The notes under the pieces were generated by a model, which saw only the letters and a program-made list of their open reading frames with translations, had not been told where the DNA came from and ran no database searches. From NCBI RefSeq assembly GCF_028747205.1, contig NZ_CP112880.1, positions 5,270,001 through 5,334,000 on the forward strand: DNA of 64,000 nt, read 5' to 3'. This document shows, one piece after another, positions 1 through 8,453 of the stretch. This stretch comes from Streptomyces sp. CA-278952. Lineage in GTDB: Bacteria; Actinomycetota; Actinomycetes; Streptomycetales; Streptomycetaceae. The position numbers and the translations under genes are program-made. The stretch's first letter is position 1. Each line of letters starts with the position of its first letter.

Positions 1-402
1 TCAAGCCTGTCCGGCGCTTGAGGACGGAACCCCGGGCCCACCCAAGCCCGTCCGGCGCTTGAGGACGGAACCCTTTGGCCGGTGGGCGGGCTCTTCAAGG
101 ACCCCGTGGCGCGGGAGGCCCTGATCAGCACCCTGAAACCTGCTGATCGGTTCCGTCCTCAAGCGCCGGACGGGCTGGGTTTTCGCACCCTGGAACGTGC
201 TTGCTGGTTCCGTCCTCAAGCGCCGGACGGGCTGGGTTTTGCACCCTGGAACGTGCTTGCTGGTTCCGTCCTCAAGCGCCGGACGGGCTGGGTTTTCGCA
301 CCCTGGAACGTGCTTGCTGGCTCCGTCCTCAAGCGCCGGACGGGCTGGGTTTCGCACCCCGGAATGTGCTTGCTGGTTCCGTCCTCAAGCGCCGGACGGG
401 CT
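1..402. repeat. Array of 57-bp hairpin repeats, five direct and two inverted copies
   Basis: Five direct copies begin near 151, 208, 264, 321 and 377, so the period is 56-57 bp. Two inverted copies lie at 7-27 and 48-68. Each carries a hairpin with arms CCGTCC and GGACGG around a 9-nt loop; the direct stems are at 153-173, 210-230, 266-286, 323-343 and 379-399. The direct copies also share the flanking text (a GCACCCTGGAACGTGCTTGCTGG-like stretch, with small changes), so the whole unit was duplicated and there are no unique spacers. Similar GC-rich intergenic hairpins are familiar in Streptomyces. The last copy overlaps the 3' end of the minus-strand regulator gene and supplies its stop codon. 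No gene is seen in 1-384. Confidence 0.9.
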
Positions 403-1866
403 GGGCCGGCCGCCGGACCGGGTGGGCCGGCCGGGCGGCGGGCCGGGTTTTGGGGGCGGGGGTGACTCCTGGTGGCGGGTCAGGAAGGCGGCCACCGGGC
501 CCGCCCCGGCCCGCGGCTCCAGCACCCGCGCCGCCCCCGCCAGCATGCCCCGGATCCGCGAGGACTGGACCCGGGTCAGCAGGTCCAGCACCTGGTGCCC
601 CGTTGCCGCTGCCTCGTCCACCCGCCCCGCCCGGGCCAGGTCACCCGTGAGCTGGGCCCGGTACAGCGCCAGGTTCCGGGTGAAGTGCGCGTCCTGGAGC
701 GCCGCCGCCCGCCGCCCGTGCCGCGCGGCACGGGACCAGTCGCCCAGCGCCGACCAGCACTGCGCCTCCAGCAGCTCCAGCTCCGCCTCCCGGAAGAAGC
801 TCATCCACTCCGGATCACCCGCCGCCGTCCCCCGGTCGAACGCCGCCCGGGCCCGCCCGATCGCCCGGTCGCACCCCGTCCGGTCCCCGAGCCCCGCCCG
901 GCCCCCCGCCTCCCGCAGCGCGAGCAGCGCCAGCAGCCGGGGTGACCCCAGCGTGCGGGCGGCCCGCTGGCCGGCCTCCGCCGCCCGTACCGCCTCCCGG
1001 GGCCGCCCGGCGTCCCGGGCCAGGAACGACGTGTTGCAGAACGCGTGCGCCTCGAGCCCCGCGTCCCCGGCCAGCCGCGCCGTGGCCAGCGCCTCCGCGT
1101 AGTGCGAGCGGGCGTCGTCGAAGCGGCCCGAGTCGTGGGCCAGCCAGCCCACCGAGATGGCCAGCTCGCCGGCGCCCGCGTGCAGCCGGTCCGAGGTGGC
1201 GCGCCGTGCGGTGGTCCCGGCGTCCAGCAGTTCGTACGCCGCGCGCAGCGGCTGGGCGGCCCGGCGGTAGAGCCCGTCCGCGCCGTGCCGGTCGTCCAGC
1301 AGCCGGATCTGCCGTACGGCCTTCTCGACGGCGTGCACCTCCGCCTCGCCGACCCGGCGCTGCGCGGGCAGAGAGACCCGGGCGGCGGAGGCGGGCGCCC
1401 CGCCGAGACCCAGGGAAGCGGCCGCCATCGTGGTGGTGCCGCTCGTCATGAAAACGCGACGCAGCACGTCGCTCTCCTCGGGGATGTCGTCGGTTTCGGT
1501 GGCGCGGTGGAGAAGGGCGGGGCCGGAAGGGAAAGACGAGGGGGGAGGGGCTGAAGCCGCCGCCCCCGTCGCGGGCGGCGGTTCGGACACGACCCGGGCG
1601 CCCCGCCCCCGTACGCTCTCGCGGGCCGAGAACCCCAGGTCGGCCAGGGAGGCCCCCGGGAACATGTGCAGGAACACGCGTTCGTAGGCGTAGTTGGGGC
1701 AGCGGATCTCCCCGGACTCCACGCGCCCGATGTAACGGGCGTCGCACGCGACCTGCTCCCCGATCTCCCGGGCCGCTCGGCGGACGGCCGCCGCGAACTC
1801 CCCGGCGGAACGCTGTCCGCGCAGCTGACGGAAGGCGAGGTTGGGAACTGCCGCTGTCGCCGCCAT
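385..1866 (-). CDS. Helix-turn-helix / TPR-type transcriptional regulator
   Basis: 493 aa. The N-terminal ~75 residues look like a degenerate XRE-type helix-turn-helix (FRQLRGQRSAGEFAAAVRRA, then ARYIGRVESGEIRCPNYAY). A low-complexity linker follows, then a long helical region rich in Ala and Arg (about 200-480) with paired-helix spacing typical of TPR repeats. This arrangement is common in Streptomyces regulators related in style to NsdA; the ligand and targets cannot be read from sequence. The ATG at 1866 is preceded by AGAGAGGGG at a good distance, so it is chosen over a longer upstream frame. The C-terminus runs into the 57-bp repeat, which provides the TGA. It is divergent from the small gene at 2109; the shared 242-bp gap contains the short inverted repeat CAACGTTTCGTTG. 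Confidence 0.75.
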   Translation of the reverse strand: MAATAAVPNLAFRQLRGQRSAGEFAAAVRRAAREIGEQVACDARYIGRVESGEIRCPNYAYERVFLHMFPGASLADLGFSARESVRGRGARVVSEPPPATGAAASAPPPSSFPSGPALLHRATETDDIPEESDVLRRVFMTSGTTTMAAASLGLGGAPASAARVSLPAQRRVGEAEVHAVEKAVRQIRLLDDRHGADGLYRRAAQPLRAAYELLDAGTTARRATSDRLHAGAGELAISVGWLAHDSGRFDDARSHYAEALATARLAGDAGLEAHAFCNTSFLARDAGRPREAVRAAEAGQRAARTLGSPRLLALLALREAGGRAGLGDRTGCDRAIGRARAAFDRGTAAGDPEWMSFFREAELELLEAQCWSALGDWSRAARHGRRAAALQDAHFTRNLALYRAQLTGDLARAGRVDEAAATGHQVLDLLTRVQSSRIRGMLAGAARVLEPRAGAGPVAAFLTRHQESPPPPKPGPPPGRPTRSGGRPSPSGA

Positions 1867-2108
1867 GGCCGGCCCCTCTCTGGTGCGGCCGGGGCCCGTG
1901 GATCCCGGAGCCCCGGCGGAGCAAGAACGTACCTGCTGTGACGGGACGCACACACAACGTTTCGTTGCGAAAGGGGCATACCGCCCCCGATCTGCCATGA
2001 ACTGCCACCCTTTGCGGCGGTGTGGGCCCGTAGCCCTTGACGCCCCAGGGGCGTTGGTCCATGTGGAGACGGAGCGTGGCTCCGTTCGGGATGAGAGGAG
2101 GGGTTCCC

Positions 2109-2528
2109 TTGTTGCATCTCGGCAGGGAGACCGGCTCACGGACGACCGCGACGAAACCGATGGCCCCGGCGCAGGGGGATCAGTCCTTGGACCTCGTCAC
2201 GGTCCCCGCCCGGCAGGGGCTGGAGGCCGTCGACATCCTCCGCCGCGGACGGGACCAGGAGCCCGTGGGCCCGGTCCTGCACGACGGCGCCTGCGACACC
2301 CTCGGCTTCCTCGTACCGCCGGGCACCGCCGACGCCTGGGACGTACCGGGCAGCGCCTGTACGCGGACCGACGGCCGCGGGCTGCGCATCCCCGCCGAGC
2401 CGCCCGGCTCCGGCTCCGGCTGGCTGCTCCCGCCCGCCGAGGACGCCCCGGTCACCGATCCGGCCGTGCTCCGCGCCGCCCTCGACCAGGCCGCCCGGCT
2501 GATCGAGGCGGCCGACAACTGCTGCTGA
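2109..2528 (+). CDS. Small conserved hypothetical protein
   Basis: 139 aa with no domain I recognise. It is Asp/Gly/Pro rich, contains a short Cys-bearing core (GSACTRTDGRGLR) and ends in ADNCC. Two in-frame starts are possible. The TTG at 2109 lies 7 nt after a near-ideal AGGAGG (2096-2101); the ATG at 2160 has no obvious ribosome binding site. I chose 2109 on the ribosome site. It reads in the same direction as the spermidine-synthase-like gene 76 bp downstream and may be co-transcribed with it. Function unknown. Confidence 0.6.
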   Translation: MLHLGRETGSRTTATKPMAPAQGDQSLDLVTVPARQGLEAVDILRRGRDQEPVGPVLHDGACDTLGFLVPPGTADAWDVPGSACTRTDGRGLRIPAEPPGSGSGWLLPPAEDAPVTDPAVLRAALDQAARLIEAADNCC

Positions 2529-2604
2529 GCCCATAATGGACGGACGGGCGGAACACCTCCGCGCGGCCGGTGACCCGGGCCCCCACCAGCAAGGACCAGC
2601 GAAC

Positions 2605-3588
2605 GTGGCACGTCGAGGAGCGCCGGCCCAGGGCAAGGACAAGGCCGCGGGCAAGAGCAAGGGAGCCGGCGGGAACAAGGCCGCGGGCAAGGGCGGAGCC
2701 GACGGCGCGAAGGGGCGCCAGGGCGGCGGCCGGGGAGCCGGCCGGGCCGAGCGGGAGCCGGTCTCCCAGCAGGTCGGCGGCGGACTCGCCGAGCTCATAC
2801 CCGACCGGGAACGCCCGGGCGCCTGGACGCTCCTGATCGACGGCGCCCCGCAGTCCCACGTGGACCTCGACGATCCCGGGCACCTCTCGTTCGCCTACCA
2901 GCGCCGCCTGGGCCACGTCATCGACCTCGCCGCACCCCCGCTCCAGCCGCTGCACGTCCTGCATCTGGGCGGCGGCGCCTTCACTCTCGCCCGGTACACC
3001 GCCGCGACCCGCCCCCGCTCCACCCAGCAGATCGTCGAGCTCGACGCGCCCCTCGTCCAGCTCGTCCGCGACCGCCTCCCGCTCGACTCCCAGGCCCGGG
3101 TCCGGGTCCGGGCCGCCGACGCCCGCGAGGGGCTCGGCAGGTTTCCGGACGGCTGGGCCGACCTGATCATCGCGGACGTGTTCAGCGGCGCCCGTACCCC
3201 CGCCCACCTGACCTCCGCCGAATTCCTCGCCGAGGTGCGCCGGGTCCTGAAGCCCGAAGGGCGGTACGCCGCCAACCTCGCCGACGGCCCTCCGCTCGCC
3301 CACCTGCGCGGTCAGGTCGCCACCGCCGCCGCCGTCTTCCCCGAACTGGCGCTGGCCGCCGACCCGGTGGTGTGGCGGGGCCGCCGCTTCGGCAACGCGG
3401 TCCTGCTCGCCTCGGCCGTGGCGCTCCCGGTCGCGGAGTTCACCCGGCGGGTGGCGGGCGACCCGCACCCGGGCCGCGTCGAACACGGCCGCGCGCTCAC
3501 CGACTTCACCGGCGGCGCGGCCGTCGTCACCGACGCGGCGGCCAAACCGTCGCCCGCACCGCCGCCGTCCGTCTTCGAGAACCCGTGA
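2605..3588 (+). CDS. Spermidine synthase-like methyltransferase-fold protein
   Basis: 327 aa. The first ~50 residues are a Lys/Gly/Ala-rich, probably disordered tail. The rest follows the spermine/spermidine synthase fold: a beta-rich start with HLSFAYQRRLGHVIDL, the nucleotide-binding motif VLHLGGGAFTLARY, an acidic residue after the next strand (IVELDAPLV) and DLIIADVFSG. Streptomyces carry several such proteins whose substrate is unproven; many lack true polyamine synthase activity, so the call is by fold. GTG at 2605 has AAGGA 9 nt upstream; the more upstream ATG at 2536 has no such site. It converges on the secreted protein gene, with only 21 bp between the two stops. Confidence 0.8.
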   Translation: MARRGAPAQGKDKAAGKSKGAGGNKAAGKGGADGAKGRQGGGRGAGRAEREPVSQQVGGGLAELIPDRERPGAWTLLIDGAPQSHVDLDDPGHLSFAYQRRLGHVIDLAAPPLQPLHVLHLGGGAFTLARYTAATRPRSTQQIVELDAPLVQLVRDRLPLDSQARVRVRAADAREGLGRFPDGWADLIIADVFSGARTPAHLTSAEFLAEVRRVLKPEGRYAANLADGPPLAHLRGQVATAAAVFPELALAADPVVWRGRRFGNAVLLASAVALPVAEFTRRVAGDPHPGRVEHGRALTDFTGGAAVVTDAAAKPSPAPPPSVFENP

Positions 3589-3609
3589 CGGCCCCCGGCC
3601 GGGACCTGA

Positions 3610-4170
3610 TCACGGTTCGACGACCTGCACCGTCGGCGGAGTCCCGTTCCAGGTGCAGAACACCGAGTACGTCTTCCCGTTCTCCCCGCCCCCGTCGCTG
3701 AAGTCCACCCGGATCCAGGCGTCGTTCGTCCACACCTGCATCGACCAGCCCGGCTCCGGCGTCGCCGAGACGAGCTTCGCCGAGCGCGTGCCGAGCTCGA
3801 ACACCACCCGGCCGCCGCCGGTGCGGTAGCTCTTCACCTCGCCCGAGGTCGCAGGCGCGGGCGGCTTGGCCGGGGTGGCCGACGGCGTACGGGAGGGGCG
3901 CGGGGCCGACGGCGAGGGGCTCGCCCCGCCGGTGCGCGACGAGGCGGAGGGAGAGGGGGAGGGGGAGGTCCGGTGCGTCGAGGAGACGAGCGGCTGCCCG
4001 GTGCTCTGCCCGATGCGCTGGGGAGGCCCCGAACCCACCGAGACCGGCACGGCCCGGGGCGGGTCGTAGGCCGTCCCCGTCATGACCGTGTGCACGCCCC
4101 ACCAGGAGAGCGTGACCGCCGCGCCGGTGGCGAGCGTCCACGCCAGCGCGTGTACGAGTCCTCGTTGCAT
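3610..4170 (-). CDS. Membrane-anchored or secreted protein of unknown function
   Basis: 186 aa. An N-terminal hydrophobic segment (about residues 8-30) is followed by a Ser/Pro/Thr-rich linker (about 60-105) and a compact C-terminal domain with alternating hydrophobic residues (VKSYRTGGGRVVFELG, then WSMQVWTNDAWIRVDF and a single Cys in VFCTWNG). This layout suggests an extracellular domain on a wall-spanning stalk. The ATG at 4170 has an AGGATG-like ribosome site. The gene is divergent from the two-component system at 4313 with a 142-bp shared gap, so it could be a target of that system, but nothing in the sequence proves it. Confidence 0.65.
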   Translation of the reverse strand: MQRGLVHALAWTLATGAAVTLSWWGVHTVMTGTAYDPPRAVPVSVGSGPPQRIGQSTGQPLVSSTHRTSPSPSPSASSRTGGASPSPSAPRPSRTPSATPAKPPAPATSGEVKSYRTGGGRVVFELGTRSAKLVSATPEPGWSMQVWTNDAWIRVDFSDGGGENGKTYSVFCTWNGTPPTVQVVEP

Positions 4171-4312
4171 CGGCACATCCTGCACCACCCGGCCCGCCCA
4201 GCTCGCCCCCGAAGGCCCCCGGAGGTCGTGCACAACCGGCCTTCTCCGGCCTTTGCGGAGGTTTCCGGCGGGGCCGGGACCGGGCCCGCCGGCATGGCGT
4301 ACGGTGCCGCCC

Positions 4313-5074
4313 ATGGCAAGTGTGCTCGTGGTCGAGGACGACCAGTTCGTACGTTCCGCCCTCATCCGGCACCTCAGTGAGGCCTCCCACACGGTACGGA
4401 GCGTGGGCACCGCGCTCGAAGCGCTGCGCGAGGTCGCGCACTTCCGCTTCGACGTGGTCATCCTCGACCTCGGGCTGCCCGACCTGGACGGCGCCGAGGC
4501 GCTGAAGATGCTGCGGTCCATCACCGATGTGCCCGTGATCATCGCCACCGCCCGGGACGACGAGAGCGAGATCGTCCGGCTGCTCAACGACGGCGCCGAC
4601 GACTACCTGACGAAACCGTTCTCCGTCGAGCACCTCTCCGCCCGGATGGCCGCCGTGCTGCGCCGCTCGCGCGCGGCCGGCGGTGAGGCGCCGCCCAGGG
4701 TCCTCCGCGTCGGCGGGCTCTCCATCGACCCGCTGCGCCGCACCGCAGAGCTGGACGGGGCCGAACTCGACCTCACCCGACGCGAATTCGACCTGCTCAC
4801 CTTCCTGGCCGGCCGGCCCGGTGTGGTCGTCGCCCGCAAGGAGCTGCTGGCCGAGGTCTGGCAGCAGTCCTACGGTGACGACCAGACCATCGACGTCCAT
4901 CTGTCCTGGCTGCGCCGCAAGCTCGGCGAGACCGCCGCCCGGCCGCGCTATCTGCACACGCTGCGCGGCGTCGGCGTGAAGCTCCAGCCGCCGGCCGATG
5001 GACCGGCGGATGCCAGGGCCGACGCCCCGGCCGGCACTCCGGTCGGTACGCCGCTCACGGAGCCGCCCGCATGA
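4313..5074 (+). CDS. OmpR/PhoB-family response regulator
   Basis: 253 aa. The receiver domain (about 3-118) has acidic residues in VVEDD, phospho-acceptor Asp52 in VVILDLGLPDLDG and the conserved Lys in DDYLTKPFSVEHL. The C-terminal winged helix (about 130-228) has the usual RREFDLLTFLA, VSR-like EVWQQSYGDDQTIDVHLSWLR and RGVGVKL. A Pro/Ala-rich tail of about 25 residues follows. No Shine-Dalgarno is visible, but TACGGT lies at 4300-4305, 7 nt before the ATG, so the message may be leaderless. It overlaps the kinase gene by 4 bp (ATGA), which implies translational coupling. Confidence 0.92.
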   Translation: MASVLVVEDDQFVRSALIRHLSEASHTVRSVGTALEALREVAHFRFDVVILDLGLPDLDGAEALKMLRSITDVPVIIATARDDESEIVRLLNDGADDYLTKPFSVEHLSARMAAVLRRSRAAGGEAPPRVLRVGGLSIDPLRRTAELDGAELDLTRREFDLLTFLAGRPGVVVARKELLAEVWQQSYGDDQTIDVHLSWLRRKLGETAARPRYLHTLRGVGVKLQPPADGPADARADAPAGTPVGTPLTEPPA

Positions 5075-6504
5075 GATGGGCCCTGGTCAAGGTCTGCCTC
5101 GCGGTCACCGCCATGGTCGTCATCGCCTTCGCCGTGCCGCTCGGACTCGTCATCCGGGAGCTGGCCAGCGACCGGGCGTTCTCCGACGCCGAACGCCAGG
5201 CCGCGATGATCGCCCCGACGCTCTCCATCACCACCGACCGCGAGGAGCTGACCCGGGCCGTCCTGTCCACCGAACCGGGCGACCGGGGACGCCTCGCCGT
5301 CCATGTCCCCGCCGAGGGAGGGCCCCTGGACATCGGCACCCGGCGCGCCACCCCCAAGGACGTGGCGACCGTGCGCAAGGCCGGGCGCGCCTCCATCACC
5401 GAGGTCCCCGGCGGCTTCGCCCTCCTTCAGCCGACCGCGCTGGGCACCGGGGACATCGCCGTCGTCGAGGTGTTCGTCCCCGAGGGCGAGGTCTCCCACG
5501 GGGTCGCCACCGCGTGGCTGACGCTGGCGGGCGTCGGTGTCGCGCTGATCGTCGGCTCGGTCGCGGTCGCCGACCGGCTCGGCGTACGGATGGTGGAGCC
5601 CGCCCAGCGCCTCGCGGGCGCCGCCCAGGACCTGGGGGAGGGGCGGCTCGGCACCCGGGTCCCCGAGGACGGCCCCACCGAACTGCGGTCCGCCGCCATC
5701 GCGTTCAACTCCATGGCCGACCAGGTCGTCCAGCTCCTGGCCAACGAGCGCGAGCTGGCCGCCGACCTCTCGCACCGGCTGCGCACCCCGCTCACCGTGC
5801 TCCGGCTGAACGCCGCGTCGCTCGGCGAGGGTCCGGCGGCCGAACAGACCCGGGCGGCGGTCCAGCAGTTGGAGCACGAGGTCGACACGATCATCCGGAC
5901 CGCCCGCGAGCAGCGCCCGCAGTCCCCGGGCGGGCAGACGGGGGCGGGCTGCGACGCCTCCGAGGTGATCCGTGAACGCATGGGCTTCTGGTCGGCGCTG
6001 GCGGAGGACGAGGGCCGTGAGGTGCGCCTCGCGGGAGTCGACCGTACGGTGCGCATCCCCGTGGCCCGCCCCGAACTGGCAGCCGCCCTCGATGCGTTGC
6101 TCGGCAACGTCTTCCGCCACACCCCGGAGGGCACCGCCTTCTCCGTCGACGTCCACCACAGCGGCGACGCGGTCATCGTGCTCGTCTCCGACGCCGGCCC
6201 CGGGATCCCCGACCCGGAGGCCGCCCTCGCCCGGGGGGCCAGCGGGCGTGACGGAGCGAGCGGGTCCGTCGGCTCCACCGGCCTCGGCCTCGACATCGTG
6301 CGCCGGGTCGCCGAGTCCACCGGCGGCGACCTGCGCATCGGCCGGTCCGTCCTCGGCGGCACCGAGGTCCGGATCTGGATCGGCCTGTACGGGAGCCGCC
6401 CCGAGCGCGGCCGGCGCGGACACGGCCGACGGGTCGGCCGCCGGACCGGCTGGCAGCGGCGCAGGGAACCCCGGACCACGACCGTCCCCGGGCCCCAGCA
6501 TTAA
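5071..6504 (+). CDS. Two-component sensor histidine kinase
   Basis: 477 aa. Transmembrane segments at about 8-28 and 148-168 enclose a ~120-residue extracytoplasmic sensor domain. A HAMP domain follows (EPAQRLAGAAQDLGEGRLGTR). The phosphorylation helix contains His235 in ADLSHRLRTPLT. ATPase motifs are present: N box LLGNVFRHTPEGT, G1 box DAGPGIPDPE and G2 box STGLGLDIVRRVAE. The last ~45 residues are basic and low in complexity. It partners the response regulator it overlaps. The signal is unknown; the small periplasmic domain has no motif I recognise. Confidence 0.92.
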   Translation: MRWALVKVCLAVTAMVVIAFAVPLGLVIRELASDRAFSDAERQAAMIAPTLSITTDREELTRAVLSTEPGDRGRLAVHVPAEGGPLDIGTRRATPKDVATVRKAGRASITEVPGGFALLQPTALGTGDIAVVEVFVPEGEVSHGVATAWLTLAGVGVALIVGSVAVADRLGVRMVEPAQRLAGAAQDLGEGRLGTRVPEDGPTELRSAAIAFNSMADQVVQLLANERELAADLSHRLRTPLTVLRLNAASLGEGPAAEQTRAAVQQLEHEVDTIIRTAREQRPQSPGGQTGAGCDASEVIRERMGFWSALAEDEGREVRLAGVDRTVRIPVARPELAAALDALLGNVFRHTPEGTAFSVDVHHSGDAVIVLVSDAGPGIPDPEAALARGASGRDGASGSVGSTGLGLDIVRRVAESTGGDLRIGRSVLGGTEVRIWIGLYGSRPERGRRGHGRRVGRRTGWQRRREPRTTTVPGPQH

Positions 6505-6640
6505 CCCGCTCCGATGGGTTCCTTAAGCCCGCCCTAAGAACACCGACCGCGGTCCGCAACACCCTCTTTGTCCGGTCCGTTGCCGCTAGCGTGCTCGTCG
6601 TACCTCCTCGTCGGCGGTACAGACCCCCACGCCGGCCCCG

Positions 6641-6665
6641 CCGCCACCGGTCGCCCCGGTGGCGG
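6641..6665. terminator. Bidirectional hairpin between convergent genes
   Basis: Perfect 10-bp stem (CCGCCACCGG / CCGGTGGCGG) with a 5-nt loop, in the 276-bp gap between the kinase gene (+) and aspD (-). There is no T-run on either side, so it is only a likely terminator. The rest of 6505-6780 holds no gene; a direct TTAAGC/CTAAGA repeat sits at about 6522-6540. Confidence 0.55.
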
Positions 6666-6780
6666 TGGGGAAACCGGCGGCCAGTAGCCCGTACGTTCCC
6701 CTCGGGCCCCGAACCGCACCTATGCCCCCCACCGCGCGTCCCGGCCGGACCCCACCCCACCTCCGGCCGGGGCGTGCACC

Positions 6781-8433
6781 TCACCCGGCCTGAGCCCGCC
6801 ACTCCTGCGCGTACGCGTCGAAGATCGCCCGCAGATGGTGGCCGATCTTCAGGTAGTCCAGATCGTCCAGGTTGGCCAGCGACACCCGCACCGACCACTC
6901 CGGGCCGTCGAAGCCGCCGCCGTTGAGCAGCACCACCGAGGTCTGCTCGGCCAGCCGGAACAGCGGGTCGACCGGCTCGTAGTTCTTCTCCAGGAAGTCG
7001 GCGAACGGCTTCCCGTGCACGCGCTCCGCCTCGGCCAGCAGATCCAGCTCGATGTAGTACGCCGCCCTCTTCGGGTCCTCCGAGACCTTCATGTGCGCGC
7101 CTTCCAGGAGAAGTTCGAGCCGCTGCCGGACGATCGCCCGGATCCGGTGCTTGTAGGCCTGGCCCTCGTCCAACATGTCGAACAGCGAGAACAGCGCCAT
7201 CATCATCTGCTGCGGCAGCGACAGACCCGCCGTGTGGTTCAGCGCCACCTGCCGGGAGTCCGCCACCAGCCGGTCGATGAACCGGATCTTCTCCGGCTCC
7301 AACGACAGGGTGCCGTAACGCTTGTCGAGCCGGTCCTTCTGCTCCCGGTCCTGTTCCGCCAGCATCGCGTCGATCACGTTGTCATCGTGCAGCGCGATCA
7401 CTCCGAGCCGCCACCCGGTCGCCCCGTAGTGCTTGGAGTAGGAGTAGACGAGGAGCGTGTTGCGCGGCAGGTCGGCCGCGAGCGAGCGGAAGCCCTCCAC
7501 GAAGGTCCCGTACACGTCGTCGGTCACGATGATCAGGTTCGGGTTCCGCTCGCCGACGACGGAGACGATCTGCTCGGAGACCCGGGTGGAGAGCGCGAGG
7601 GAGGGCGGGTTGCTCGGGTTCACGCAGCAGACCAGCTTCACCGACGGGTCCGCCAGCTTGGCAATCTCCTCCTCCGGGTAGCGCCACTGCCGCACCCCCG
7701 TCTCCGTGAACAGGCTCGCCTCCACCCGCACCACGTCGAAGTCGTACGTGTCCAGCTCCGGGATCTCCAGGTACGGGGTGAACACCGGCACCATCAGGGC
7801 GATCCGGTCGCCCTTCTCCAGGATCCCGTTCTTCATCAGCGAGTCGAAGACGTAGCACATCGCCGCCGTGCCGCCCTCGGTCGCGAACAGGCTCAACGTC
7901 TGCCCCTCCGGCGGCCGGTGGTCGAACATCTCGTCCGCGATGTAGCCGCGCACGATCTGCTCGGTGTGGTGCAGGATCCGGTCCGGGACGGGGTAGTTGT
8001 CGCCGATCGAGGAGTCCGCCAGCTCGTGCACGAACGCGTCCCGGTCGAAGCCGAACCGCTTCACCGCCAGGTCCACGCTCGCCTTCAGCAGCTCGATGCC
8101 CGGCAGCTCCGGGTGCGTACGGACGAAGTGCTCGAAGCGCGCGGCGCACCCCGACTCCTCCGGCATGCCGCCCAGGTTGTCGGCCGTCCACACCCGCCGG
8201 GACTCCGAGATCGCGAAGTAGCCGAGCGCGTGGTACGCCTCGCGGGGCCCCGTGGCCACCCAGTTCGGGTTGCCGCGGCCCGCGTTCAGCATCGTCCGGG
8301 TCGACTTCCCCTTCTGGCCCGGCTGATCGCTCTGCGCGGCCGTCGCGATCTGGATGAACTTGTCCTTCAGCTCGAACGGGGAGAGCTGGGCGAACGACCG
8401 GATCTCTTCCCGGCTGATGCTGGTCTTGGGCAT
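6781..8433 (-). CDS. aspD: Bifunctional aspartate aminotransferase / L-aspartate beta-decarboxylase
   Basis: 550 aa, fold type I PLP enzyme. The Schiff-base lysine is Lys334 in SYSKHYGATGWRLG; the cofactor-binding Asp/Tyr lie in VTDDVYGTF, and the Asn of CVNPSNPPS is present. The length and the N-terminal extension (MLNAGRGNPNW) fit the aspartate 4-decarboxylase AspD family rather than ordinary aminotransferases. The reaction converts L-aspartate to L-alanine and CO2. The ATG at 8433 has GGAG 8 nt upstream. It is the last gene of an operon with two AspT-type exchangers, 20 bp behind the nearer one. Together these form the known decarboxylation cycle: aspartate in, alanine out, one proton consumed in the cytoplasm. 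Confidence 0.9.
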   Translation of the reverse strand: MPKTSISREEIRSFAQLSPFELKDKFIQIATAAQSDQPGQKGKSTRTMLNAGRGNPNWVATGPREAYHALGYFAISESRRVWTADNLGGMPEESGCAARFEHFVRTHPELPGIELLKASVDLAVKRFGFDRDAFVHELADSSIGDNYPVPDRILHHTEQIVRGYIADEMFDHRPPEGQTLSLFATEGGTAAMCYVFDSLMKNGILEKGDRIALMVPVFTPYLEIPELDTYDFDVVRVEASLFTETGVRQWRYPEEEIAKLADPSVKLVCCVNPSNPPSLALSTRVSEQIVSVVGERNPNLIIVTDDVYGTFVEGFRSLAADLPRNTLLVYSYSKHYGATGWRLGVIALHDDNVIDAMLAEQDREQKDRLDKRYGTLSLEPEKIRFIDRLVADSRQVALNHTAGLSLPQQMMMALFSLFDMLDEGQAYKHRIRAIVRQRLELLLEGAHMKVSEDPKRAAYYIELDLLAEAERVHGKPFADFLEKNYEPVDPLFRLAEQTSVVLLNGGGFDGPEWSVRVSLANLDDLDYLKIGHHLRAIFDAYAQEWRAQAG

Positions 8434-8453
8434 GGTGTCCACTCCGTAGCGGG

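Noticed and set aside
151..402. CRISPR-like regular spacing of the 57-bp repeats
   Set aside because: The entire unit repeats, spacers are not unique, and no cas genes are present.
2037..2108. Upstream ATG starts (2037, 2061, 2091) for the small gene
   Set aside because: They lie before or inside the AGGAGG ribosome site that fits TTG 2109.
6568..6592. TTGTCC and TAGCGT as a promoter
   Set aside because: Only 13 bp apart and no plus-strand gene follows.
6591..6926. Arg/Pro-rich plus frame between the kinase and aspD
   Set aside because: No protein character; it overlaps the aspD end and a hairpin.
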